This document shows, in pieces, positions 7,832 through 14,528 of a stretch of 18,312 nucleotides of DNA. This DNA comes from Treponema sp. (GTDB lineage: Bacteria > Spirochaetota > Spirochaetia > Treponematales > Breznakiellaceae): contig JAITAW010000237.1 of NCBI GenBank assembly GCA_031283905.1, positions 1 through 18,312 of the forward strand, in the 5' to 3' direction. A model generated the notes under the pieces. It was not told the origin of the DNA, searched no databases, and was given only the letters and a program-made list of their open reading frames with translations. The translations under genes and the position numbers were made by a program. Numbering within the stretch: the first letter of the stretch is position 1; each line of letters begins with the position of its first letter.

Positions 7832-8631
7832 ATGGAGGAATAGCATTGGAAAAGCGGGGTTTAATAGCAATACAGAATGTCCGTAAGAGTTTTCCACAAG
7901 GGGAGACCGGAGAGCTATTAGTTCTGAACGATGTGAATTTACGCTTTGAACCCGGAGAGTTCATCTCGCTTATCGGACCTTCAGGATGCGGCAAATCAAC
8001 TTTGCTCAGGATTATCGCGGGATTGGCGCAGACGGACAGTGGAGTCGTAACGCTGGACGGCGAGCGGATTGTGCGGCCCGGTTTTGAACGGGGATTGGTC
8101 TTTCAGGATCCCACCCTGTTTCCGTGGATGACCATCTATGAAAACATCGCGTACGGGTTGCGCTCACGCGGCGTGTATAGAGAAGAAAAGCGCACTATTC
8201 CTGATTTTTTTCAACTAGTGGGACTGGAAGGATTCGAGAAATCCTACCCTCATCATCTTTCCGGCGGCATGGCGCAGAGAGCCGCGCTGGCGCGGGCGCT
8301 GGTCAACCGCCCCAAAGTTTTGCTTCTGGACGAGCCGCTGGGAGCGTTGGACGCCTTTACGCGGATGAATATGCAGGATGAGATCCTGAAAATCTGGAGG
8401 GAGCAGCGCATGACTATGGTGATGGTTACCCATGATGTAGATGAAGCCATTTATATGGCTGAACGGATTGTGGTGATGTCGGCCCGTCCCGCCAAAATCG
8501 AAAACGTCATTACGGTGGAAATCGGACATCCCCGGCGGCGCGATGATCCGGAATTTTTGGAGTTGCGTGCAGAAATCTTGAGGATTCTGCATTTTGCCGG
8601 AACCCGCGCCGATTTGGAATATCACCTGTAG
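7825..8631 (+). CDS. ABC transporter ATP-binding protein, SsuB/TauB type
   Basis: 268 residues with a complete nucleotide-binding set: Walker A GPSGCGKST (51-59), Q-loop FQD (93-95), signature LSGGM (145-149), Walker B VLLLDE (165-170), D-loop GALD (173-176) and switch histidine VTHD (201-204). Overall it resembles the nitrate/sulfonate/taurine importer ATPases. The ATG at 7825 overlaps the permease end and has AAGGGA eight bases upstream. A TTG at 7846 with GGAGGA six bases upstream is an equally good alternative that would remove seven residues. It energises the permease at 6833. It could in principle also power the S-component-like protein at 8648, but no EcfT partner is present here. Confidence 0.93.
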   Translation: MVNGGIALEKRGLIAIQNVRKSFPQGETGELLVLNDVNLRFEPGEFISLIGPSGCGKSTLLRIIAGLAQTDSGVVTLDGERIVRPGFERGLVFQDPTLFPWMTIYENIAYGLRSRGVYREEKRTIPDFFQLVGLEGFEKSYPHHLSGGMAQRAALARALVNRPKVLLLDEPLGALDAFTRMNMQDEILKIWREQRMTMVMVTHDVDEAIYMAERIVVMSARPAKIENVITVEIGHPRRRDDPEFLELRAEILRILHFAGTRADLEYHL

Positions 8632-8647
8632 ATAGAAGGAGAAAAAT

Positions 8648-9274
8648 ATGGCTATTACAGTAAAAAGCATAGCGGTTACGGGCGTTCTTTCGGCGCTTGT
8701 GATCGCGCTTGGAACCACGGGATTGGGTTTTATCGTCTTTCCTTTCGGAGCGGCAATCACCATCCTACAGGTACCGGTCATTATAGGCGCGATTCTGGAA
8801 GGTCCCTTCGCCGGTTTTTTCATAGGGCTTTTGTTCGGTGTTTTCAGCGTCGTTCAATCCGCGCTCATGGCCGCAACGCCCATAGACATGGCGTTTGTTA
8901 CCCATCCCTATATCGCGATAGTCCCGCGTATTCTGATTGGTCCCGTCGCGTGGCTGTTCTACGCGCTCATCAGCGGACAATTGAAGAAGCCGGCGGTGAA
9001 ACCGGCTGCGGTTAATCCGTTGCCGGAGTCCGCCGCGATAATCGCCGCCGCAATACTAGGGAGCCTCGTTAATACGGGGCTGGTTCTTTCGTGGTTTGGG
9101 ATTGTGCGGATTTTCCCGTGGGAGGCGATAATTCCGGTGGCGATAGCAAACGGCGGACTTGAGGCGGCGGGGTCAGCGATTCTTGTTTTCCTTGTGGTGA
9201 GTGTGTGGAAACGCATTCCTAGAGGGAGCGGGAAATCCCGAATCGGCAAGAATATTGAGCATGACCGCCTTTGA
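8648..9274 (+). CDS. ECF-type substrate-specific (S) component-like membrane protein
   Basis: 208 residues, about five to six membrane spans with short loops, lacking any ATPase or EAA motif. The pattern is that of ECF S-components: an N-terminal TGVLSALVIAL helix, a glycine-rich VPVIIGAILEGPFAGFFIG segment, IVPRILIGPVAWLFYALISG, then LGSLVNTGLVL and a final helix. S-components bind a vitamin or metal and normally dock onto an EcfT/EcfA module. Substrate cannot be read from the sequence. AGAAGGAG sits six bases before the ATG, and the gene lies 16 bases after the ATPase in the same operon. Finding it beside a classical ABC permease and ATPase is unusual. Assignment to the S-component fold is fairly sure; the functional link to its neighbours is inferred. 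Confidence 0.78.
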   Translation: MAITVKSIAVTGVLSALVIALGTTGLGFIVFPFGAAITILQVPVIIGAILEGPFAGFFIGLLFGVFSVVQSALMAATPIDMAFVTHPYIAIVPRILIGPVAWLFYALISGQLKKPAVKPAAVNPLPESAAIIAAAILGSLVNTGLVLSWFGIVRIFPWEAIIPVAIANGGLEAAGSAILVFLVVSVWKRIPRGSGKSRIGKNIEHDRL

Positions 9275-9457
9275 CGGAAGCGGATTAAACGGACGTGCGG
9301 CGCGGCCGGCGCGGCGTATCCGGCGTTCCGTTGGTAGAGCGCCGCAAAAATTTGCTGCCGGCATCTATCCGCACGGCGGGATGGGTTGTGAAATGTCATC
9401 TGCAGGCGGAAGGCGCATTCGTAGGGAAGGGCTTAGATCCGCGCATTCCAAAAATAC

Positions 9458-9495
9458 GGAGGTTTCTCAAAACTTCAGTTTTTGGAAAAGCCGCC
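9458..9495. repeat. Hairpin element, copy 2 of the dispersed family
   Basis: The left arm GGAGGTTTCTCAAAA (9458-9472) and right arm (9479-9495) form an imperfect stem around CTTCAG. Core words GAGG, TTTCTCAAAA and AAAAG are shared with 6635-6669. Two copies in one transport locus, both in front of a transcript, suggest either a small mobile hairpin or a regulatory element. Confidence 0.5.
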
Positions 9496-9541
9496 TTAGA
9501 CGTACAGGAAAGAGCGGTCTAAAGCCCGTTTTTTCGAAGGT

Positions 9542-9664
9542 TTTTCCCAAAACTAACCCGGAAGTAGTTCGCATTTTGGGAAAAGTTTCATGGTTATCAC
9601 TTTCCTGTGGGAAAGAGAAACAGGAGTCGTTGGCTCCTTATAGTGATGTTCTTCATAGAAGGAG
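9542..9664 (+). promoter_or_regulatory. Structured 5' leader with a sequestered ribosome binding site (candidate riboswitch or attenuator)
   Basis: A perfect 11-bp stem (9542-9552 with 9574-9584) encloses a further five-base pairing AACTA/TAGTT. Downstream, CTCCTTATA (9634-9642) can pair with TAGAAGGAG (9656-9664), burying the AAGGAG ribosome site in an eight-pair stem with one mismatch. The same CTCCT can instead pair with AGGAG at 9622-9626, and ATCACT (9596-9601) with AGTGAT (9642-9647), freeing the ribosome site. Another local option is CTTTCC/GGAAAG (9600-9605 with 9610-9615). These exclusive pairings are visible directly. Regulation by a ligand is inferred. It matches no riboswitch class I know. 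Confidence 0.5.
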
Positions 9665-9670
9665 TGAAAA

Positions 9671-10714
9671 ATGAAGAAAATTGTTTTAACAGTGTTGGCG
9701 CTTTGCCTCACGGTTTCTTTCGTGTTTGCCAAAGGCGCCGGCGCCAAAGACAATGCCGCTTCACCGGCATCTGCCGGCGGAGACTATGTTCTTAAAATCG
9801 GGTATCCGGTTGAGGGCGGGCTTTGTGAAGCGCCATTTTATATCGCAATCGCCAAAGGCTTTTATGAAGCGGAGGGACTCAAATACGAGTGGGTCAATCT
9901 TGAACCGGGAACAGCGATGAACCTGTTGACTACGGGCCAAATCGATGTAACCAACAACCTCCTGGCTACGCTGATTCAGCCCATTGCCAATGGGCTGGAT
10001 GTAAAGATACCACTCGCCCTACATACCGGTTGCGTTAAGACGCTGGTACGTCCCGATTCGCCCATCAAAACGCCGGCGGACTTTGCTCCGGTAAATGGCG
10101 TTAAAAAGAAGATAGGCGTACCAAGTCTTAATTCAAGTACGAAGGTAATCCCTTCGCGCGTGCTTGCGGCTGAAGGCTTGAAAGTAGACGGAGACGATGC
10201 GGATATAGAATGGATTATTTATCCCAGCGCAGAGCTTCCCCTGGCCTTGGAACGCGGTCTTGTTGACGCTATTGGTTCGGGAGATCCAACGGCCACAATC
10301 ATTGAGAACGAAGGCAAAGCCCGCGTGGTTATCAATAACGCTACCGGTCATGGGTTGGAGAATGAATTTTGCTGCGTAACTCCGTTCCGCTCCGCGACCA
10401 TCGCCAACCATCCGGAAGCGGCGGCCAAGTTCCTCCGCGCCATCCAGAAAGCGGCGAAGTGGGTGCAGGAAAATCCCGATGAGACCACAAAAATTTTGGC
10501 GGAGAAGAAATACATTGCCGGCGATCCCGAGGTCAATGCCCAGGTTCTCAAGACGTACAACTACAAGGCTTCGGTAAGTCAGGCTCGTACCGCTATTGAG
10601 CGCAATGCGCATGAGTTACAGGAGATTGGTCTGGTCAAGGCTGATGTTGACGTGAACGCATTGGTTGCAAACACGTTCTATGCGGTACCGGGTGTGCCGG
10701 ACTCGCTGTTCTAA
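9671..10714 (+). CDS. ABC transporter periplasmic substrate-binding protein, NMT1/NitT/TauT (SsuA-like) family
   Basis: 347 residues. A signal peptide (residues 1-20, MKKIVLTVLALCLTVSFVFA) is followed by an Ala/Gly-rich linker and the two-lobed binding fold. Typical features are YVLKIGYPV, APFYIAIAKGFYEAEGL, LLTTGQIDVTNN, LVRPDSPIKTPADF, KKIGVPSLNSSTKV and ALERGLVDAIGSGDP. The family binds nitrate, sulfonates, pyrimidines and other small molecules. Cysteines in GLCEAPF, TGCVK and NEFCCV may line or brace the cleft, but the ligand cannot be named. AAGGAG lies six bases before the ATG, inside the switchable leader. It should feed the permease and ATPase at 6833-8631. Placing it downstream with its own leader may let it be made at a different level. 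A terminator follows immediately. Confidence 0.92.
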   Translation: MKKIVLTVLALCLTVSFVFAKGAGAKDNAASPASAGGDYVLKIGYPVEGGLCEAPFYIAIAKGFYEAEGLKYEWVNLEPGTAMNLLTTGQIDVTNNLLATLIQPIANGLDVKIPLALHTGCVKTLVRPDSPIKTPADFAPVNGVKKKIGVPSLNSSTKVIPSRVLAAEGLKVDGDDADIEWIIYPSAELPLALERGLVDAIGSGDPTATIIENEGKARVVINNATGHGLENEFCCVTPFRSATIANHPEAAAKFLRAIQKAAKWVQENPDETTKILAEKKYIAGDPEVNAQVLKTYNYKASVSQARTAIERNAHELQEIGLVKADVDVNALVANTFYAVPGVPDSLF

Positions 10715-10734
10715 CACGGTGAAAACACGGGACG

Positions 10735-10778
10735 CGCCGTGAAGCGCCGCCGCACAAAACCGGCGGCGCTTCACGGCG
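10735..10778 (+). terminator. Strong intrinsic terminator after the binding-protein gene
   Basis: An 18-bp perfect stem, CGCCGTGAAGCGCCGCCG (10735-10752) with its complement (10761-10778), encloses the eight-base loop CACAAAAC and is followed by a T-rich stretch (TTGTTCCTGTTATT). It begins 20 bases after the stop at 10714 and should end the transporter transcript. Confidence 0.85.
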
Positions 10779-10806
10779 TTGTTCCTGTTATTCATAGTGC
10801 GGCTTC

Positions 10807-10980
10807 ATGCTACCCTCCGTAGGGAAGAACTTAGAAGTATGGACTAAGGACGGCTTAGCAACGGCGATTCTTCCGCAGGTTTATGAGAAGTATAACCGCC
10901 TGCCCTTTGATCAGTGTCCCTTACTCGAAAAAGTCTATGCCTTCCGGTATTCCTATCAGTCGCACCGTGATACCGGGTTT
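10807..10980 (+). pseudogene. Orphan reading frame, possible gene remnant
   Basis: An open frame from the ATG at 10807 gives about 58 residues before running into DNA antisense to the glycosyltransferase 3' end; the frame itself stops at 11040. The visible part (KNLEVWTKDGLATAILPQVYEKYNR ... AFRYSYQSHRDTGF, shown in pieces) looks protein-like, with aromatic and charged residues in a plausible pattern. No Shine-Dalgarno or promoter was seen, and I do not recognise the family. It lies at the edge of a segment ending in a broken IS element, so a truncated gene end is plausible. A chance frame cannot be excluded. Confidence 0.3.
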
Positions 10981-12233
10981 TATGACAGGGCGGCCAGTTT
11001 GAGGCCCAGCTTGTTTTCTTTTCCCAATTGCTCTATATAATCGGCCATGCCCGCCAAACCCTTTTCGCTTCGGACCTTTTCGGCCAGGTTGGCGGCGTTT
11101 TTCTTATAGAGAGGATTTGTCATCAGATCGAGTACTCTCTTCCTGAGGGCCTTTTCGCTGATATTGCCCAGTTTGACGCTTTTAGGGCCGATCTGGAGTT
11201 CGAAGACCCGGCCGCCCCAGTAGAACTGATCGATGAGGAGGGGCGCCACCATCTGGGGCTTTCCCGCCCTGGCGGCACTGTGGGTGGTTCCGCTGCCGCC
11301 GTGGTGGATTATCGCATCGCAATGGGGAAAAATGAGGGCGTGGGGAATGGCGGTGTCCAGCAGGAATAAGCCGTCATGGTTCCGCAGATGGGTCCCGGTT
11401 TTCCACCAGCCGCAACCTACCACGAATTTATACTTCTCTTCGAGGCAAATATTGTGGAGCTTGGCACAGAAACTATCCCTCTCATTATCGTTACAACTCC
11501 CGAGTGTAAAAAACAGGGTCGGCCTCTGGTCTTTTTTAACAAATTTAAGGAAATTACGCAACACAATCTCGTTATAAAGAAAATTGTCGTTAAAACAATA
11601 ACCGCCCATAGCCCAGGGATACTTCCAGTTAGGGTCGGTTTCCCCCAGATATTGGCTGCACATAAGGTAGTTAAGGGCATGGGAAGGGGCATATTCACCC
11701 TGATCCTTGATGGGGGGCATTTTAAGTTTCCGGCGTTCCTCGTTGAGGGGTTTTTTGACCATCATATTAAGGCCCAGGTTGAGAAGCCCCCACTGGGCAC
11801 CAACAAAGGCCCTTTTGGGGCTAAAGGGAAAGACCGGCGGAGGCATTTTTTTCCCCGGCAGGAGGGGGGCGAAACCGGTTCTGATATGGGCCTTCCCGCA
11901 GTATTCGGCAATGTGGGCAGCGGCAAATTCGGTATTGGAACAAACCAGCATATCGTACTCACCCAAAAGGGGAATAAGCTCGTCAAACTGGCTTTTAATC
12001 ACCCGTTTGGTCCATTCGATAAGATCTTTGGTAGAAGGTTTGCCTTCGACCATGCCGGCAATGTCGTCAAACGCCTGGAGAAAATAGTTAAGCTCCGCGT
12101 CCTTGGCCAGGGATTCAAAAAGCCGCGGCAGGCTGAGGAGGACATCGTGGCCTCTGTTTTTTAATTCTTTTGCCAAAGCAAGATAGGGGTACACATCACC
12201 CTGGGATCCCCTGGTTACAAGAAGTATTTTCAT
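10980..12233 (-). CDS. GT1-family glycosyltransferase (UGT/sterol-glucosyltransferase-like)
   Basis: 417 residues with the two-lobed GT-B layout. The N-terminus MKILLVTRGSQGDVYPYLAL is the acceptor-lobe opening typical of GT1/GT28 enzymes. The donor-lobe signature is at about 303-341: PHCDAIIHHGGSGTTHSAAR, then PLLIDQFYWGGR, where H311, the GGSGT loop and D335/Q336 would hold the nucleotide sugar. No signal peptide or membrane span is evident, so it is cytosolic or peripheral. Relatives glucosylate or rhamnosylate lipids, sterols, flavonoids and peptides; the acceptor is unknown here. The ATG overlaps the radical SAM stop as ATGA, so translation is coupled and the two enzymes probably act on one product. 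Codon choice (many C-ending codons) differs somewhat from the neighbouring genes. Confidence 0.9.
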   Translation of the reverse strand: MKILLVTRGSQGDVYPYLALAKELKNRGHDVLLSLPRLFESLAKDAELNYFLQAFDDIAGMVEGKPSTKDLIEWTKRVIKSQFDELIPLLGEYDMLVCSNTEFAAAHIAEYCGKAHIRTGFAPLLPGKKMPPPVFPFSPKRAFVGAQWGLLNLGLNMMVKKPLNEERRKLKMPPIKDQGEYAPSHALNYLMCSQYLGETDPNWKYPWAMGGYCFNDNFLYNEIVLRNFLKFVKKDQRPTLFFTLGSCNDNERDSFCAKLHNICLEEKYKFVVGCGWWKTGTHLRNHDGLFLLDTAIPHALIFPHCDAIIHHGGSGTTHSAARAGKPQMVAPLLIDQFYWGGRVFELQIGPKSVKLGNISEKALRKRVLDLMTNPLYKKNAANLAEKVRSEKGLAGMADYIEQLGKENKLGLKLAALS

Positions 12234-13489
12234 GCAACCCCGGCCTTAAGTTCCGCAGCTTGGGGAATGACGCCTATTTCCGCCAGCTTCCGGGTATCCA
12301 GCTTGTATTTTTCTTCCAGCGCCCTGAGCACGTCTTCGTCTATCTTGACCGGCTTGTAGAGCTTCTTGGTTTCTTTGTAGCTCTTGTGGATGAGGGAGAT
12401 CATCTTTCCGGGATTAAAGGTGATGGAACTCATGATCCAGCAGCCGTGGGTACACCAGCAGTTGGCCTTGTAACCGTGACCTATGGTTTCAATTTCTTTT
12501 TTCATGGCTTCACTGCGCATGATGGCCTGCACGTCGTAGTTGTATTCCTGAACCGTGCCAACCGGTTGCCTGAGTTCGCAGGCGCGGAAACGGCCGTCGT
12601 AATCCAGCACCAGGGTGGTCTCCCCGGCGGTGCAGTCCATGTTCCAGGGGGTCGGCTTGTCCAGGTTGGACGCCCGGATATTGTACATGGCCCGCATGAG
12701 GCCCATATAGAAGTATTTGGTGATGAGCCTGGCCAGGCCGGACATGCCTTCGCCGATGCGCTTTGCATAGAGCATGTAATAAGGCGCAACGGCGTCCTGG
12801 ATTTTCCTCAGCGATTCTTCGGTCAGCACCTTTACCCCGTCTTCCCTGGTCATGCCCCGGGCCGCCTCGATGGTATGGGTACTGACGTTGAACCGGCCGT
12901 AGACCCAGGCTGTAAAGTCCAGAATCTCCTCCACATTGTACTTTGTGATGACCGTGGCGATGTTCTTGATGACCTTCCCGTCATCCCTGAAGTTGTCGTC
13001 AATAAGCTTGAGGGCTTTGGCGGCCTGGTAAAAGCTGGGAATTCCCCGCTGGGTATCGTGGGTACTGCCGAAGCCGTCGAGCGAAATGCTGATGGAGACG
13101 TTGCAGTCCGGACAGTTTTGCCGTATGCGCTTGAGCCATTCGATGAGGAGTTCGCTTTTTATGCCGTTAGAAGGAAGGTTGATGTCCTTTATGTGGTTGT
13201 TTTTATAGAACATTTCAATGATTTCGGGCAGATCCTGCCGCATGGTGGGCTCCCCGCCTGAGAGCCAAAGCCTGTTGAACTGACCCGCGCTTTCGGAGAG
13301 CTTTCTGATCTCGTCAAAAGTCAGATCCTCAGCCTTCTGTTCCATATCGTTGGCATAAAAACACATAGCGCATTTGGCATTACATCTCCCCGTGGTAAAG
13401 AGGAAAACCGATTCCAATTTTCGTTTGGAATTTAAAGAATTAAAAGAGCTACCTGAACGTTTTATTTTCATAGTCTTAATATTAGACAC
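12230..13489 (-). CDS. Radical SAM enzyme with SPASM-like C-terminal cysteine cluster
   Basis: 419 residues. The SAM-cluster motif CNAKCAMC has Cys36, 40 and 43, followed by the SAM-binding GGEP at 78-81 and the SISISLDGF strand at about 132-140. C-terminal cysteines at 286, 304, 344, 346 and 350 (MDCTAGE, RACELR, CWCTHGC) resemble a SPASM or twitch extension that holds an extra Fe-S cluster in peptide- or sugar-modifying enzymes. No precursor peptide was found nearby, so a small-molecule or lipid substrate is as likely as a peptide. The GTG at 13489 is chosen because GAGG lies five bases upstream; the ATG at 13471 lacks a ribosome site. It is followed by the glycosyltransferase with a four-base overlap. 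Its upstream DNA is an IS end beginning 18 bases away. Confidence 0.9.
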   Translation of the reverse strand: MSNIKTMKIKRSGSSFNSLNSKRKLESVFLFTTGRCNAKCAMCFYANDMEQKAEDLTFDEIRKLSESAGQFNRLWLSGGEPTMRQDLPEIIEMFYKNNHIKDINLPSNGIKSELLIEWLKRIRQNCPDCNVSISISLDGFGSTHDTQRGIPSFYQAAKALKLIDDNFRDDGKVIKNIATVITKYNVEEILDFTAWVYGRFNVSTHTIEAARGMTREDGVKVLTEESLRKIQDAVAPYYMLYAKRIGEGMSGLARLITKYFYMGLMRAMYNIRASNLDKPTPWNMDCTAGETTLVLDYDGRFRACELRQPVGTVQEYNYDVQAIMRSEAMKKEIETIGHGYKANCWCTHGCWIMSSITFNPGKMISLIHKSYKETKKLYKPVKIDEDVLRALEEKYKLDTRKLAEIGVIPQAAELKAGVA

Positions 13490-13507
13490 TTCCGCCTCTT
13501 TTGTCTA

Positions 13508-14242
13508 GGGCGTATTCACACTAAAGTTAAGAGAGGAAAAAGCAAATAAAGAAAGTATGAAACTTACCGAAGAACAATACCAAGAGATAAAGGGATTGCC
13601 GCCGAAACGGCGGGGGCATGTAAGGATAGACAATCGAACGATACTCAATGCGCTCATCTTTCGGTGTGAAAACGGGTGTAAGCGGCGGAGTTTGCCGCAA
13701 AGATTTGGAAATCGGCGCGTAATCTATGTCCGATTGAACCGCCGGGCGGAACAAGGCGTGTCGGAACGGGTGTACAAGGCGATGGGAGAGGAAAGAGGTC
13801 CCGCATCGGACGAGGTATGCGCGCTCGATTCAAGGATGGTCAAAGTCCATCCTGACGCGCGTGAAGCGGGAAAAAACGGCGGACAGGAGATAGGGAAGAG
13901 CCGGGGAGGACGGGGCACGAAGATACGCGCGGTAACGGCGGAGGATAGAAGGTTGGCCGCCTTCGGGCCGTTGGGAGGCAACATGCCGGACGCGGCGGAA
14001 GGACGGGCGTTTCCGGAAGCTGTCGGAACACGGGAGTCGGGGTATAAACCGGAGGTACCGGCGAAGCGGAACCGGGTTCAACCGTGGAACTATGACAAGG
14101 AATTCTATAAAAGGCAGAAGGAGATAGAGCGGTTTTTTCGGCGGCTCAAGGGATTTCGAGGGATTTGCGCCCACTATGACAAACTTGCCCGTATCTTTTC
14201 CGCTTGTATTTGTATCGCTTTGCGTTGTGTGAACACGCGCCC
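13508..14242 (+). mobile_element. Decayed IS5/IS427-like insertion sequence
   Basis: The left inverted repeat GGGCGTATTCACACT (13508-13522) is matched in reverse orientation by GTGTGAACACGCGCCC (14227-14242), differing by a C/T change and a two-base insertion. The element is about 735 bases, slightly short for the group. In this group the right repeat commonly encodes the transposase tail VNTP-stop; here VNT is present but the insertion destroys the stop. No clear target duplication was recognised. Confidence 0.7.
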
Positions 14243-14444
14243 GATTTCGGCGTTTATATCGCGCTTGCCATTTTTGGAACAAACTAGCCTACGTCAACGA
14301 AGAGATATATCTCATGACACAGAGGATGGAATTACTGGATGGGGAACGGGGAAACGGTGTGCCGGAAAAACAAAAATTGATCATGTATATAAACCGGGGA
14401 ATAACGTGCGCTCAAATTTCCGGCAGTTTCAGACAGCGGGATAA
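13557..14444 (+). pseudogene. IS5/IS427-type DDE transposase, internally deleted and missing its stop
   Basis: The frame is open for 295 codons, but only about the first 228 are transposase. The N-terminal part (GCKRRSLPQRFGNRRVIYVRLNR) matches the helix-turn-helix region. The first catalytic aspartate is D91 in ALDSRMVKVHPDA, and the catalytic glutamate is near 191 in KEIERFFRRLKGFR. The segment that should carry the second aspartate (MDRAYE-like, normally about 20 residues before GYKPEVP) is absent: GRAFPEAVGTRE runs straight into SGYKPEVPAKRNR. An in-frame deletion of roughly 15-25 codons is inferred. After residue 228 the frame leaves the element and reads unrelated DNA. The enzyme should be inactive. 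Confidence 0.8.
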
Positions 14445-14520
14445 CGCCGTTCGTGAATTGGAACGGGCAAGGAACCATCAATTTTGGTCCGCTCTTCATC
14501 AGGCTTTTCCAAACTTATGA
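14314..14520 (+). CDS. Small unknown protein, doubtful
   Basis: 68 residues from the ATG at 14314, with a possible ribosome site AAGAGA eight bases upstream. The frame is also open for about 28 codons before that ATG, so it could be the tail of a longer gene interrupted by the IS element ending near 14242. The product is charged (MTQRMELLDGERGNG ... AVRELERARNHQFW), without membrane spans or a family I recognise. It ends eight bases before the convergent priA stop. It may be a remnant or chance frame. Confidence 0.3.
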   Translation: MTQRMELLDGERGNGVPEKQKLIMYINRGITCAQISGSFRQRDNAVRELERARNHQFWSALHQAFPNL

Positions 14521-14528
14521 TGAGATAG

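Larger units (their letters stand above)
9275..9670 (+). other. 396-base intergenic region with structured leader of the binding-protein gene
   Basis: No gene is supported here. 9275-9450 is GC-rich and shows nothing definite. From 9458 the DNA is a chain of inverted repeats: an imperfect hairpin (9458-9495); TTAGAC/GTCTAA (9496-9501 and 9517-9522); TTTTCCCAAAA/TTTTGGGAAAA (9542-9552 and 9574-9584); and a cluster of competing stems from 9596 to the ribosome site (9659-9664). No strong promoter was found, so the binding-protein gene may be read through from the operon or start from an unrecognised promoter. Confidence 0.75.

Noticed and set aside
8215..8823. 202-codon minus-strand frame across the ATPase and S-component junction
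   Set aside because: It is antisense to two well-supported genes and has no motif or ribosome site.
9496..9664. Known riboswitch classes (TPP, purine, guanidine-I) for the binding-protein leader
   Set aside because: None of the conserved core words I know for these classes is present. The leader is therefore reported only as an unclassified structured element.
11376..12164. 262-codon plus-strand frame
   Set aside because: It is antisense to the glycosyltransferase, which shows a full GT1 signature on the other strand.
12170..13261. 363-codon plus-strand frame
   Set aside because: It is antisense to the radical SAM gene, whose cysteine motifs and coupling to the glycosyltransferase are clear. 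The product has no recognisable family.
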